51,380 nt of DNA from an uncultured Porphyromonadaceae bacterium (GTDB taxonomy: Bacteria; Bacteroidota; Bacteroidia; Bacteroidales; Muribaculaceae), in contig CABTZK010000014.1 in assembly GCA_902489275.1 (NCBI GenBank), positions 1 through 51,380 of the forward strand, given 5' to 3'. Below are positions 32,508 through 40,005 of the stretch, one piece after another. Each line of letters begins with the position of its first letter. Position 1 is the stretch's first letter. The notes under the pieces were generated by a model. The model made no database searches, was not told where the DNA came from, and saw only the letters and a list, made by a program, of their open reading frames with translations. Made by a program: the position numbers and the translations under genes.

Positions 32508-33689
32508 TTATTCGACATAGAGCACCAGCCCTTTGAGATACTCTCCCTCGGGGTGGTAGATGCTGACGGGATGGTCGGCAGGCTGCGTGAGCTGGTGCAG
32601 GATGCGCACCTTGCGGCCCGTCATGGCCGCCGCGCTGAACACCGCCAAGCGGAACTGCTCCCTGCTGACTGCCTGCGAGCACGAGAACGTGAAGAGGATG
32701 CCGCCCGGCTTGATTTTCTCGATGGCCTTGGCATTCAACTTGCGGTAGCCGATGAGCGCGTTGCGCAAGGCACTCTTGTGCTTGGCAAAGGCCGGAGGGT
32801 CGAGAATGATGAGGTCGTAGTCGCCAGGCGTCACCTGGTCGAGATACTTGAAAGCGTCGGCGGCAAACGCCTGGTGGCGGTCGCAGGCGGGAAAGTTGAG
32901 CGACACGTTGTCGCTGGTGAGCGCAATGGCCTTGGCGCTGCTGTCGACCGAGTGCACGCACTCTGCCCCGCCCCGCAAGGCATAGAACGAGAAGCCGCCC
33001 GTGTAGCAAAACATGTTGAGCACCCTGCGCCCACGAGCATAGCGTTCAAGCAGGCTACGATTCTCGCGCTGGTCGATAAAGAAGCCCGTTTTCTGGCCTT
33101 TGATCCAATCGACATGGAATTTGAGGCCGTTCTCCAGCGCCTGGTCGGTGTCATAATGCCCTATGATATACTCATTTTGCGGATCGAGTTGAGCCTTGAA
33201 AGGCAAGGTTGTCTCGCTCTTGTAGTAAACATGCTGCACAAGACCGCCTGGCAACTTGACCAATGCCTGGGCTATCATGTCGCGCGCGGAGTGCATGCCA
33301 GGCGAGTGAGCCTGCATCACAGCGGTGTGGCCATAGATGTCGACCACCAAGCCAGGCAAGAAGTCGCCCTCGCCATGCACCAGGCGAAAGGTATTGTTGT
33401 CGTCACGCATCAGGCCGAGTGCCTGGCGCATCTCGAACGCCACGGCAAGGCGGTGGCGATAGAACTGCTCGTTGAGCTCGCTGTCGCCGAACGCGAGAAT
33501 GCGCACGGCGATGCTGCCCACCTGGTAATGCCCGTTGCCCAAGAGCGCTCCATCGTGACCGTAGACCGTCACGAGGTCACCCTCCTCCACATTGTCCATG
33601 CGGTCGATAGCCCCCGAGAACACCCAGGGGTGAAAGCGGTGAAGCGATTCCTCCTTTCCGCGTTTTAATATAATGCGCTTGTAAATCAT
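32508..33689 (-). CDS. Class I rRNA methyltransferase, RlmI-like
   Basis: A 393-residue SAM-dependent methyltransferase with an N-terminal PUA domain (about 1-75; GKEESLHRFHPWVFSGAI) and a Rossmann domain. The SAM site is RVLNMFCYTGGFSFYAL and the motif IV is LIILDPPAFAKH. E. coli RlmI makes m5C1962 in 23S rRNA; the substrate here is inferred from family. It overlaps the rseP stop by one base (TAATG). Confidence 0.85.
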   Translation of the reverse strand: MIYKRIILKRGKEESLHRFHPWVFSGAIDRMDNVEEGDLVTVYGHDGALLGNGHYQVGSIAVRILAFGDSELNEQFYRHRLAVAFEMRQALGLMRDDNNTFRLVHGEGDFLPGLVVDIYGHTAVMQAHSPGMHSARDMIAQALVKLPGGLVQHVYYKSETTLPFKAQLDPQNEYIIGHYDTDQALENGLKFHVDWIKGQKTGFFIDQRENRSLLERYARGRRVLNMFCYTGGFSFYALRGGAECVHSVDSSAKAIALTSDNVSLNFPACDRHQAFAADAFKYLDQVTPGDYDLIILDPPAFAKHKSALRNALIGYRKLNAKAIEKIKPGGILFTFSCSQAVSREQFRLAVFSAAAMTGRKVRILHQLTQPADHPVSIYHPEGEYLKGLVLYVE

Positions 33690-35206
33690 TATTTAATCAA
33701 GAATCGGTAAATGTCGTTGCCAAAAGCGTAAACCATGAGCAGCAGCAACAGGAACATGCCCACATACTGCGCCCGCTCCATCACCTTGACACTGGGCTTG
33801 CGGCGCGTGACCATCTCGTAGAGCACAAACATCACGTGGCCGCCATCGAGGGCGGGAACCGGCAGAATATTCATCACGGCCAGGATTATGCTCAAGAACG
33901 CGGTAATGTACCAGAAGTTTTGCCAATCCCAACTATTGGGGAACAGGCTGCCAATAGCGCCAAAACTGCCCAGCGACTGCGCGCCCTCCTTGGTGAACAG
34001 CAGCTTGAGCGACGCGACGTAGGTCGTCATCTGGTCCCACCCCAGCTTGATACCACGGGGGATGGACTCAAAAAAGCCGTAGTTCCGGGTTATGGTCTTG
34101 TAGAAGTTCTCGGGCTTTGCGAGCTGGAAGCCCAATTTGCCGTTCTCGTCAATTTCGGCGTTCACCGTCATCACTTTGCCCGCCCGCTCAAACTGGATGG
34201 GCACCGTCTTGCCGGCATTGCTTTTCAACGCGCTGGTGAAGAGGGTGTAGGATGGCGTCTCGACGTGGTTCACCGCCAGCAGGTGGTCGCCCCTCACGAG
34301 GCCAGCCCTGGCAGCGCCCATGTTGCCTTGCAACACGTCGACCACCACAGGCAGGCGCATGCCCATGAACACCTGGCCACGCTCGGCATCCTGATTGGCC
34401 TGAAACACAAAGTTTTCGGGAATCGGGATAGCGACCGTGTCCTTGCCGCCGCGCAGCACCTTCACCTGCTTGGCCATGACCATAGAGGTCACCATCTTGC
34501 CGTCGAGGTACTCCAAACGGCTGCCGTCGGCCTCCAAGGGAATGTCGCCATCGACAAAGCCAATCTTGTGGGCGCTCTCGCTGTACTCATATCCTGCCGT
34601 CGCATTCTGCACGGGGATGAGTTTCTCGCCCCACGTGAAGACGATGCCCGCATAGATGAGCAAGGCGAGCAGGAAGTTGTTGAGCACGCCGCCAATCATG
34701 ACCATGAGGCGCTTCCAGGCTGACTTGGCGCGGAACTCCCAGCTACGAGCCGGGCGCTGGAGCTTGTCGGCACTCTGCGTCTCGTCAATCATGCCCGCTA
34801 TCGCACAGTAGCCGCCCAGCGGCAACCAGCCAAGGGCATACTCGGTGTCGCGCCAGGTTGGGACCGCTCCGTCGGGGAGGTCGTTGCTTTCCTTTCTTTC
34901 TTCTGATGGGCTGCCCGCTTGTTCGTCGAGAGCCGCCTCTTGCCGCCCGTTTTCGGGCGCCTTATCGTGCTTGCTCTTGGGTTTCCACTTCCAAAGTGTC
35001 AAATAAGGGTCAAAGAACAAGCAGAATTTTTCCACTTTGATGCCGAAGAACCTCGCCCACATGTAGTGCCCCAATTCGTGTATGAACACCAGAATGCTAA
35101 GCGAGGCAAGCAACGAGGCTGTTTTCACCCAGAATGACTGGCTCGCTAACATTTCCATGAAATTTTGAAGAAAGGAGTTGAGTGCTAATAATAGGCTTTC
35201 CATCAA
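33689..35206 (-). CDS. rseP: RseP/YaeL-type site-2 protease
   Basis: A 505-residue intramembrane zinc protease. The HELGH motif is at 43-47 in the first TM, two PDZ-like regions occupy about 190-370, and LDGGH near the C-terminus is the second metal motif. A hydrophilic insert of about 50 residues (about 78-125, Glu/Lys/Asp-rich) lies between TM1 and TM2, making it longer than E. coli RseP. It would release anti-sigma factors or trim signal peptides. Its gene is 12 nt downstream of dxr, a common pairing. Confidence 0.93.
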   Translation of the reverse strand: MMESLLLALNSFLQNFMEMLASQSFWVKTASLLASLSILVFIHELGHYMWARFFGIKVEKFCLFFDPYLTLWKWKPKSKHDKAPENGRQEAALDEQAGSPSEERKESNDLPDGAVPTWRDTEYALGWLPLGGYCAIAGMIDETQSADKLQRPARSWEFRAKSAWKRLMVMIGGVLNNFLLALLIYAGIVFTWGEKLIPVQNATAGYEYSESAHKIGFVDGDIPLEADGSRLEYLDGKMVTSMVMAKQVKVLRGGKDTVAIPIPENFVFQANQDAERGQVFMGMRLPVVVDVLQGNMGAARAGLVRGDHLLAVNHVETPSYTLFTSALKSNAGKTVPIQFERAGKVMTVNAEIDENGKLGFQLAKPENFYKTITRNYGFFESIPRGIKLGWDQMTTYVASLKLLFTKEGAQSLGSFGAIGSLFPNSWDWQNFWYITAFLSIILAVMNILPVPALDGGHVMFVLYEMVTRRKPSVKVMERAQYVGMFLLLLLMVYAFGNDIYRFLIK

Positions 35207-35218
35207 TTGTCGTGATTT

Positions 35219-36388
35219 TTAAATGATTGTTGAGGCATAATGGCGGGCTTCGGCATTGCTCTGCACGTAGTCCTCGTAGGTGGGATGCTCCACAAAGGGA
35301 GCCCATGCCATGGTCTCTTGAATGATTCGGGAAATATCGTTAAACTTGATTTTATTCTGCAAGAATTGCGCCACTGCGATTTCGTTGGCCGCATTCATCA
35401 CGCACGGCGCGTTACCGCCGCGCTCTGCTGCCGCATAGGCGGTGGCCAGCAGCGGAAAGCGCTCAAAATCGGGTCGCTCAAACGTGAGGCTGGCATAGTC
35501 GTCGAGCGTCAACTTGCGGCAAGCCGAGGGCAAGCGGGCGGGCAACCCAAAGGCGTATCGAATGGGCAGGTGCATGTCGGGCAGGCCCAGCTGCGCTTTC
35601 ACGCTGCCGTCCTTGAACTCTACCATCGAGTGCACAATCGATTGCGGATGCACCACAATCTCTATAGCGCGATGCGAGACCTCAAAGAGCCACTTGGCCT
35701 CGATCATCTCAAAGCCCTTGTTCATCATCGTAGCGCTGTCGATGGTGATTTTGCTGCCCATGCTCCAGTTGGGGTGATTCAATGCGTCGGCCACGGTGGC
35801 TGTCTCCAGCCGCTCCTTTGTCCACGTGCGGAACGGGCCGCCCGAAGCCGTGAGGATGAGCTTGTTGATGTCGCTGTGACACTCGCCCACAAGGCACTGG
35901 TAGAAAGCGCTGTGCTCAGAGTCGACCGGATAGAGCGCCGTGGCCGAGCGCTTGAGCATGCGCGAGATCAAGTCACCTGCCACCACAAGCGTCTCCTTGT
36001 TGGCGAGCGCAATCTTTTTTCCAGCCTCGATGGCCTTGATCGTGGGCTCCAAGCCGCTATACCCCACCATGGCGGTAAGCACCGTGTCGATTTCGGGGGC
36101 CGTCACAGCGTTGGCCACAGCCTGGCTGCCTGCCAGCACCTCAATGCCGGTTCCCTCCAGTGCCTGGCTCACTGTGCGATAGCACGCCTCGTTGGCAATC
36201 ACCACGCACTGTGGCCTGAATCGCAACGCTTGCTCAATCAGCTTGTCGGCACTGTTGTTGGCCACCAAGAGCCAGGCCCTGAAAAGGTCGGGATACTCGG
36301 CGATGATGTCGAGAGCCTGCTGCCCGATTGACCCCGTGCTACCCAAGAGTGCGATGTTTCTTTTTGTTTCCACTGCAACATTGATCAT
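35219..36388 (-). CDS. dxr: 1-deoxy-D-xylulose 5-phosphate reductoisomerase
   Basis: Second step of the MEP pathway (DXP to MEP, NADPH-dependent). NADPH motif LLGSTGSIGQQALDI at the N-terminus, the metal-binding PVDSEHSAFYQ and TASGGPF in the middle and MNKGFEMIEA later are all family signatures. The 389 residues are normal. The -7 box ends only 11 nt before ATG 36388, so the mRNA may be nearly leaderless, or a start a few codons inside (GTG 36373) may be used. Confidence 0.95.
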   Translation of the reverse strand: MINVAVETKRNIALLGSTGSIGQQALDIIAEYPDLFRAWLLVANNSADKLIEQALRFRPQCVVIANEACYRTVSQALEGTGIEVLAGSQAVANAVTAPEIDTVLTAMVGYSGLEPTIKAIEAGKKIALANKETLVVAGDLISRMLKRSATALYPVDSEHSAFYQCLVGECHSDINKLILTASGGPFRTWTKERLETATVADALNHPNWSMGSKITIDSATMMNKGFEMIEAKWLFEVSHRAIEIVVHPQSIVHSMVEFKDGSVKAQLGLPDMHLPIRYAFGLPARLPSACRKLTLDDYASLTFERPDFERFPLLATAYAAAERGGNAPCVMNAANEIAVAQFLQNKIKFNDISRIIQETMAWAPFVEHPTYEDYVQSNAEARHYASTII

Positions 36389-36398
36389 TTATAAGTTA

Positions 36399-36428
36399 CA
36401 AAATTACACTTTTTACCCCTCATACAAA
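36399..36428 (-). promoter_or_regulatory. Promoter of the dxr-rseP-rlmI-DPP III operon
   Basis: Minus-strand TAATTTTG at 36399-36406 with TTTG at 36425-36428, spacer 18 nt. The predicted start is about 4 nt before the annotated dxr ATG. Confidence 0.6.
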
Positions 36429-36603
36429 AAGAAAAAAACAACATTTATCAAAAAACCGTCTCCTTTCAAGATATTTTAAAATATTGCCATGACCTTTCCT
36501 GCCCCCGCAAAGCGCCTCGATCGAGCGAGAAACGGGCATTTTCGGCTGCGTTTTTAGGCGCTGGACTTTTATTTTTCTTGTGGGATTTTTTTGCGAAGAA
36601 AAG

Positions 36604-36634
36604 TTTGGTGGCTCAAAAAAAAGTATTACCTTTG
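36604..36634 (+). promoter_or_regulatory. Promoter of tRNA-Gln (and possibly rpsP)
   Basis: TTTG at 36604-36607, a 19-nt spacer and TACCTTTG at 36627-36634: a near-consensus promoter starting transcription about 10 nt before the tRNA. Confidence 0.7.
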
Positions 36635-36650
36635 CAGCGCAATTCAGAAT

Positions 36651-36721
36651 TGTCCTGTGGTGTAATGGTAGCACATCGGATTCTGGTTCCGCTTGTGAGG
36701 GTTCGAATCCTTCCAGGACAA
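36651..36721 (+). tRNA. tRNA-Gln (anticodon CTG)
   Basis: A full cloverleaf can be drawn. Acceptor TGTCCTG/CAGGACA (7 perfect bp), D-stem GTGT/GCAC, anticodon loop TTCTGGT with CTG at 36683-36685, T-arm GAGGG/CCTTC with loop TTCGAAT, discriminator A. The CCA end is not encoded. The top pair of the anticodon stem (T36676 with C36692) is a mismatch. Confidence 0.93.
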
Positions 36722-36728
36722 CAAGAAC

Positions 36729-36761
36729 GCAGAAGTGACCACGGCAACGAGGTCACTTCGC
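36729..36761 (+). other. Hairpin between tRNA-Gln and rpsP
   Basis: A 9-bp perfect stem GAAGTGACC/GGTCACTTC (36732-36740 with 36751-36759) extended by GC/GC past a bulge. It may end part of the tRNA transcript or act in the rpsP leader; the following sequence is AT-rich but has no clean T-run. Confidence 0.5.
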
Positions 36762-36797
36762 ATTTATTACAAACAATTTAAACTTTAATGATCATTT

Positions 36798-37550
36798 ATG
36801 GCAACTAAAATCAGATTACAACGCCATGGCCGCAAAGGCTATGCGTTCTATCCAATTGTCGTAGCCGATAGCAGGGCACCACGAGATGGTAGATTTATTG
36901 AGAGGATTGGTTCTTATAACCCTAACACTAATCCTGCTACAATAAGTTTAAATTTCGAACGAGCACTCTACTGGATTAACTGCGGCGCCATTCCCACCGA
37001 CACCGTTCGCAGCCTCCTTTCCCGCGAGGGCGTGATGCTGATGAAGCACCTCCAGGGCGGCGTGAAGAAAGGCGCATTTGATGAGGCAGAGGCTCAAAAA
37101 CGCTTTAACGCCTGGAAGGCCGAAAAAGACGCTAAACTCGAAGCCGTCCGCAACGAGGCACGCGAGGCCAAGAGAACTGCCAACAAGCAACGCCTGGAAG
37201 AAGAAAGCAAGAAGAACGAGGTCAAGGCAGAGATGGTAGCCAAGAAAAAGGCCGAAATCGCCGCCGCCAAAGCTCAAGCCGAAGCCGAGGCTGCCAAAGC
37301 AGCCCAGGAGGCCGAGGAAGCCGCCAAGGCCGAGGAAAAGGCCAAGGCCGAAGAAGCCGCCAAAGCCGAGGAAACAGCCAAGGTAGAGGAAACAGCCAAA
37401 GCCGAGGAAACCGGCAAGGCTGAGGAAACCGGCAAGGCTGAGGAAACCGGCAAGGCTGAGGAAACCGGCAAGGCTGAGGAAACCGGCAAGGCTGAGGAAA
37501 CCGGCAAGGCTGAGGAAACCGGCAAGGCCGAAGAGCCAGCCCAAGCCTAA
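36798..37550 (+). CDS. rpsP: 30S ribosomal protein S16 with long repetitive C-terminal tail
   Basis: Residues 1 to about 95 are a normal S16 (MATKIRLQRHGRKGYAFYPI, then ADSRAPRDGRFIERIGSYNP), a small-subunit assembly protein. About 155 further residues follow: a Lys/Glu/Ala-rich helical stretch (about 100-200), then seven copies of a six-residue unit AEETGK. S16 is usually 80-100 residues and, as I recall, about 180 in other Bacteroidetes, so this tail is long even for the group. It begins 76 nt after tRNA-Gln and lacks an obvious promoter of its own. Confidence 0.93.
   Translation: MATKIRLQRHGRKGYAFYPIVVADSRAPRDGRFIERIGSYNPNTNPATISLNFERALYWINCGAIPTDTVRSLLSREGVMLMKHLQGGVKKGAFDEAEAQKRFNAWKAEKDAKLEAVRNEAREAKRTANKQRLEEESKKNEVKAEMVAKKKAEIAAAKAQAEAEAAKAAQEAEEAAKAEEKAKAEEAAKAEETAKVEETAKAEETGKAEETGKAEETGKAEETGKAEETGKAEETGKAEETGKAEEPAQA
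37404..37529 (+). repeat. 18-nt in-frame tandem repeat array in rpsP
   Basis: Six identical copies of GAGGAAACCGGCAAGGCT (37404-37511) and a seventh differing at its last base. More divergent copies precede them (units at 37332, 37350, 37368 and 37386). Copy identity at the DNA level points to recent slippage or unequal exchange. Each unit adds six residues without changing frame. Confidence 0.95.
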
Positions 37551-37576
37551 ACGCTCCCTACAAAGAAACGAGACAC

Positions 37577-37623
37577 CAAGAGTACTGGTTGCCGAAAAGG
37601 GCAATCAGTACTCTTGCTTTTCC
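37577..37623 (+). terminator. Terminator of rpsP
   Basis: A stem of about 17 bp (CAAGAGTACTGGTTGCC with GGCAATCAGTACTCTTG) and a GAAAAG loop, followed by CTTTTCC, 26 nt past the stop. Confidence 0.75.
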
Positions 37624-37702
37624 GTCCCTCCCCCTGCTCTCATGACGCAAACCACGTTCACGGCATAAAAATCCTGTTTTTTTATTAAAAATGACAACAA
37701 TT

Positions 37703-37735
37703 GTTGCCATTGTTAGGATTTTATATTTATCTTTG
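37703..37735 (+). promoter_or_regulatory. Promoter of the rubredoxin gene
   Basis: TATCTTTG at 37728-37735, with TTG elements about 20 nt upstream (37701-37706). The leader is about 50 nt. Confidence 0.55.
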
Positions 37736-37794
37736 TCTGGTGAATATGCTTTTGTAGCAAAGTTAACTAATTATTATTAAAAACAGGAAAAACA

Positions 37795-37959
37795 ATGAAA
37801 AAGTACGTATGCGACATGTGTGGTTATGAGTATGACCCAGCAGTAGGCGACCCCGACAATGGAATCCCTGCAGGAACCTCGTTTGAAGATCTGCCCGAAG
37901 ATTGGGTTTGCCCGCTCTGCGGCGTTGGCAAGGACCAATTCAGCCCTGCCGAGGATTAA
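37795..37959 (+). CDS. Rubredoxin
   Basis: A 54-residue one-iron electron carrier. Two knuckles bind the iron: CDMCGYEYDP at Cys6/Cys9 and CPLCGVGKDQF at Cys39/Cys42. The core GIPAGTSFEDLPEDWVCPLC is classic. In anaerobes it typically passes electrons to peroxide- or superoxide-detoxifying enzymes such as rubrerythrin; none is encoded nearby. It has its own promoter and is followed by a GC-rich hairpin. Confidence 0.96.
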   Translation: MKKYVCDMCGYEYDPAVGDPDNGIPAGTSFEDLPEDWVCPLCGVGKDQFSPAED

Positions 37960-37982
37960 GCCTCAACAACCCACAATCATTT

Positions 37983-38012
37983 CCCCGCACTGGCCTGCCC
38001 GGCCATGCGGGG
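37983..38012 (+). terminator. GC-rich hairpin after the rubredoxin gene
   Basis: CCCCGCA(C)TGGCC pairs with GGCCATGCGGGG (12 bp, one bulge) 23 nt after the stop. There is no T-run, so termination would be weak. Confidence 0.45.
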
Positions 38013-38127
38013 ATTACTGATGCCTGCCGGGAGCGGCAAGCTGGCAAGTGTGTTTTTTTATCGTTTTCCATCTTGGAAGCAATTTCATCATCATGCTGGA
38101 GCAAATCACTCCAAAGCATTCAAAAAC

Positions 38128-38754
38128 ATGATTAAAAACATCATCTTCGATTTCGGCAAAGTGCTCGTTGACTACGATTTTCTGCTATTCGTTGACAAGA
38201 TCTTTGATGGCGAGGACGAGGACGACGACAAGCGCGTGTTCTCCCAGTTGATCACCTGCCAGGATTTTGTCGACGAGTGCGACCTCGAGCTCATCCCCTT
38301 TGCCGACCTCATTAAACGCAAGCAGGCCGAATACCCCCGATTTGCCCACAAAATTCAATATTTCGCCGACCACATCACCGACGCGGTCTTCCAAGAGAAG
38401 CCTGGCATGAGGGCGCTCATGAAGCGGCTCAAGGCGGCGGGCTACCACCTCTATGGCCTTTCAAACTGGAGCAGCAAAGTCTATGACATGATGGCGAAGT
38501 TCCCCGAAATTTTCGCCCTGCTGGAAGGCTCGGTCATCTCTTGCGAGGAACACATTATCAAGCCTGACCTGGCCATCTACCATCGCCTTTGCGAGAAGTA
38601 CCAACTCCGTGTCGACGAGTGCATTTTTATCGACGATAAAGCAGTCAACATCGAAGGGGCGCAAAAAGCGGGTCTGCAAGCCATTCACTTCAAAGATACC
38701 GCGCAACTTGAGCGCGACCTCAAGCGACGAATAGCAACGCCACAGCGCCACTGA
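38128..38754 (+). CDS. HAD-superfamily phosphatase, YihX-like
   Basis: A 208-residue HAD subfamily IA hydrolase. Motif I is IIFDFGKVLVDYD: nucleophile Asp8, but position +2 is Gly, not the usual Asp. Motif II is YGLSNWS, motif III the lysine in IIKPDLAIYH, and motif IV IFIDDKAVNIEGA. A helical cap lies between motifs I and II. This pattern resembles YihX (glucose-1-phosphate phosphatase). Substrate unknown. ATG 38128 was chosen because it begins directly at the conserved core. Confidence 0.82.
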   Translation: MIKNIIFDFGKVLVDYDFLLFVDKIFDGEDEDDDKRVFSQLITCQDFVDECDLELIPFADLIKRKQAEYPRFAHKIQYFADHITDAVFQEKPGMRALMKRLKAAGYHLYGLSNWSSKVYDMMAKFPEIFALLEGSVISCEEHIIKPDLAIYHRLCEKYQLRVDECIFIDDKAVNIEGAQKAGLQAIHFKDTAQLERDLKRRIATPQRH

Positions 38755-38892
38755 AGCCCCCAAACGACCACGAAAACACCCCTTTAAGCTCGCATTGCAG
38801 AATAGATTCAACAACTAAATGCCCCTGACCAGTGGCTAAGGAGAGTTTCGCCATTGGCAAAGTGGGGATTGGAGTCGCACATGCACGGTGAT

Positions 38893-39933
38893 TTATTCCG
38901 CTGGGGCGAAAGCGTTCCACCCCTGGGCGCGGATTTCAATCTCGTTGTCGTCACGGGTCACCATGTAGGCGCCGAGTTCGGGCTTGGTGATGCGGCCAAT
39001 GAGCTTGGCAGTTTTCATCTGGGCCACCTTCTCGTGATCGGCAAGTGGCACGGTGAACAGCAACTCGTAGTCCTCGCCGCCATTCATGGCACACGTCACG
39101 AGGTTCATGTTCAGTTCCTCGGCCATGACAGCCGTCTGGTAGTCGATGGGAATGCGGTCCTCGTAGATGCGGCAGCCCGCTTTGCTACCCTTGCAAATGT
39201 GCAGGAGCTCGCTCGACAGGCCGTCGCTCACGTCCATCATGGCCGTGGGCTGGATGCCCAGCGCCCTCAGCTCGGCGACCACATCGCGGCGCGCCTCGGG
39301 CTTGAGTTGGCGCTCAAGAATGTACTCGCGCCCCGAGAAGTCGGGCTGGAAGTCCTTGACTCCGGCACCCACCTTTCGCTCTCGCTCCAGCAGCTGCAAG
39401 CCCATGTAGGCAGCGCCCAAATCGCCGCTGACACACACCAGGTCGGTGTCCTTAGCGCCCTTGCGATAGGTAATCTTTCCCTCCTCGCCCTCGCCAATGC
39501 ACGTGATGGAAATGAGCAGCCCGGTCACCGATGCCGAGGTGTCGCCCCCCACGAGGTCGACCCCATATTCCTTGCACGCCAGCATGATACCCGAATAGAG
39601 CTCGCTGATGTGCTCTACTGTGAAACGCTTGGAGATGCCCAGCGAAACCGTGATTTGCTTGGGCGTGCCGTTCATGGCATAAACATCGCTAAAGTTCACC
39701 ACACAAGCCTTGTAGCCCAAGTGCTTGAGCGGAGTGTAGGTGAGGTCGAAGTGCACGCCTTCGAGCAGCAAGTCGGTAGTGACGAGGGCACGTTTCCCAG
39801 GCTCGCCCGTGTAGTCGAGCACGGCGCAATCATCGCCCACTCCATATTGCGTGTTCTTATTTTTGACTTTGAAATCCTTGGTGAGCAAGTCAATCAGCCC
39901 AAACTCGCCCAAGGCGTTAATTTCAGTTTCCAT
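38893..39933 (-). CDS. thiL: Thiamine-monophosphate kinase
   Basis: Phosphorylates TMP to thiamine diphosphate, the last step of cofactor synthesis. N-terminal FGLIDLLT and GVGDDCAVLD, then the metal and nucleotide motifs TTDLLLEGVHFDL, VGGDTSASV, MMDVSDGLSSEL and NGGEDYELLFTV match the ThiL/PurM-like fold. The 346 residues are complete. It is the last gene of the sppA-lpxK-thiL unit, 72 nt after lpxK. Confidence 0.94.
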   Translation of the reverse strand: METEINALGEFGLIDLLTKDFKVKNKNTQYGVGDDCAVLDYTGEPGKRALVTTDLLLEGVHFDLTYTPLKHLGYKACVVNFSDVYAMNGTPKQITVSLGISKRFTVEHISELYSGIMLACKEYGVDLVGGDTSASVTGLLISITCIGEGEEGKITYRKGAKDTDLVCVSGDLGAAYMGLQLLERERKVGAGVKDFQPDFSGREYILERQLKPEARRDVVAELRALGIQPTAMMDVSDGLSSELLHICKGSKAGCRIYEDRIPIDYQTAVMAEELNMNLVTCAMNGGEDYELLFTVPLADHEKVAQMKTAKLIGRITKPELGAYMVTRDDNEIEIRAQGWNAFAPAE

Positions 39934-40005
39934 AACGTTGACGTTTGCGGCAATCAGTTGATTGTTTGTTGTTCTTATGCATCCTTGTCGCTACCCTCCC
40001 CCATG

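Noticed and set aside
37404..37529. CRISPR-like array
   Set aside because: The 18-nt units are contiguous, in frame inside rpsP and have no spacers.
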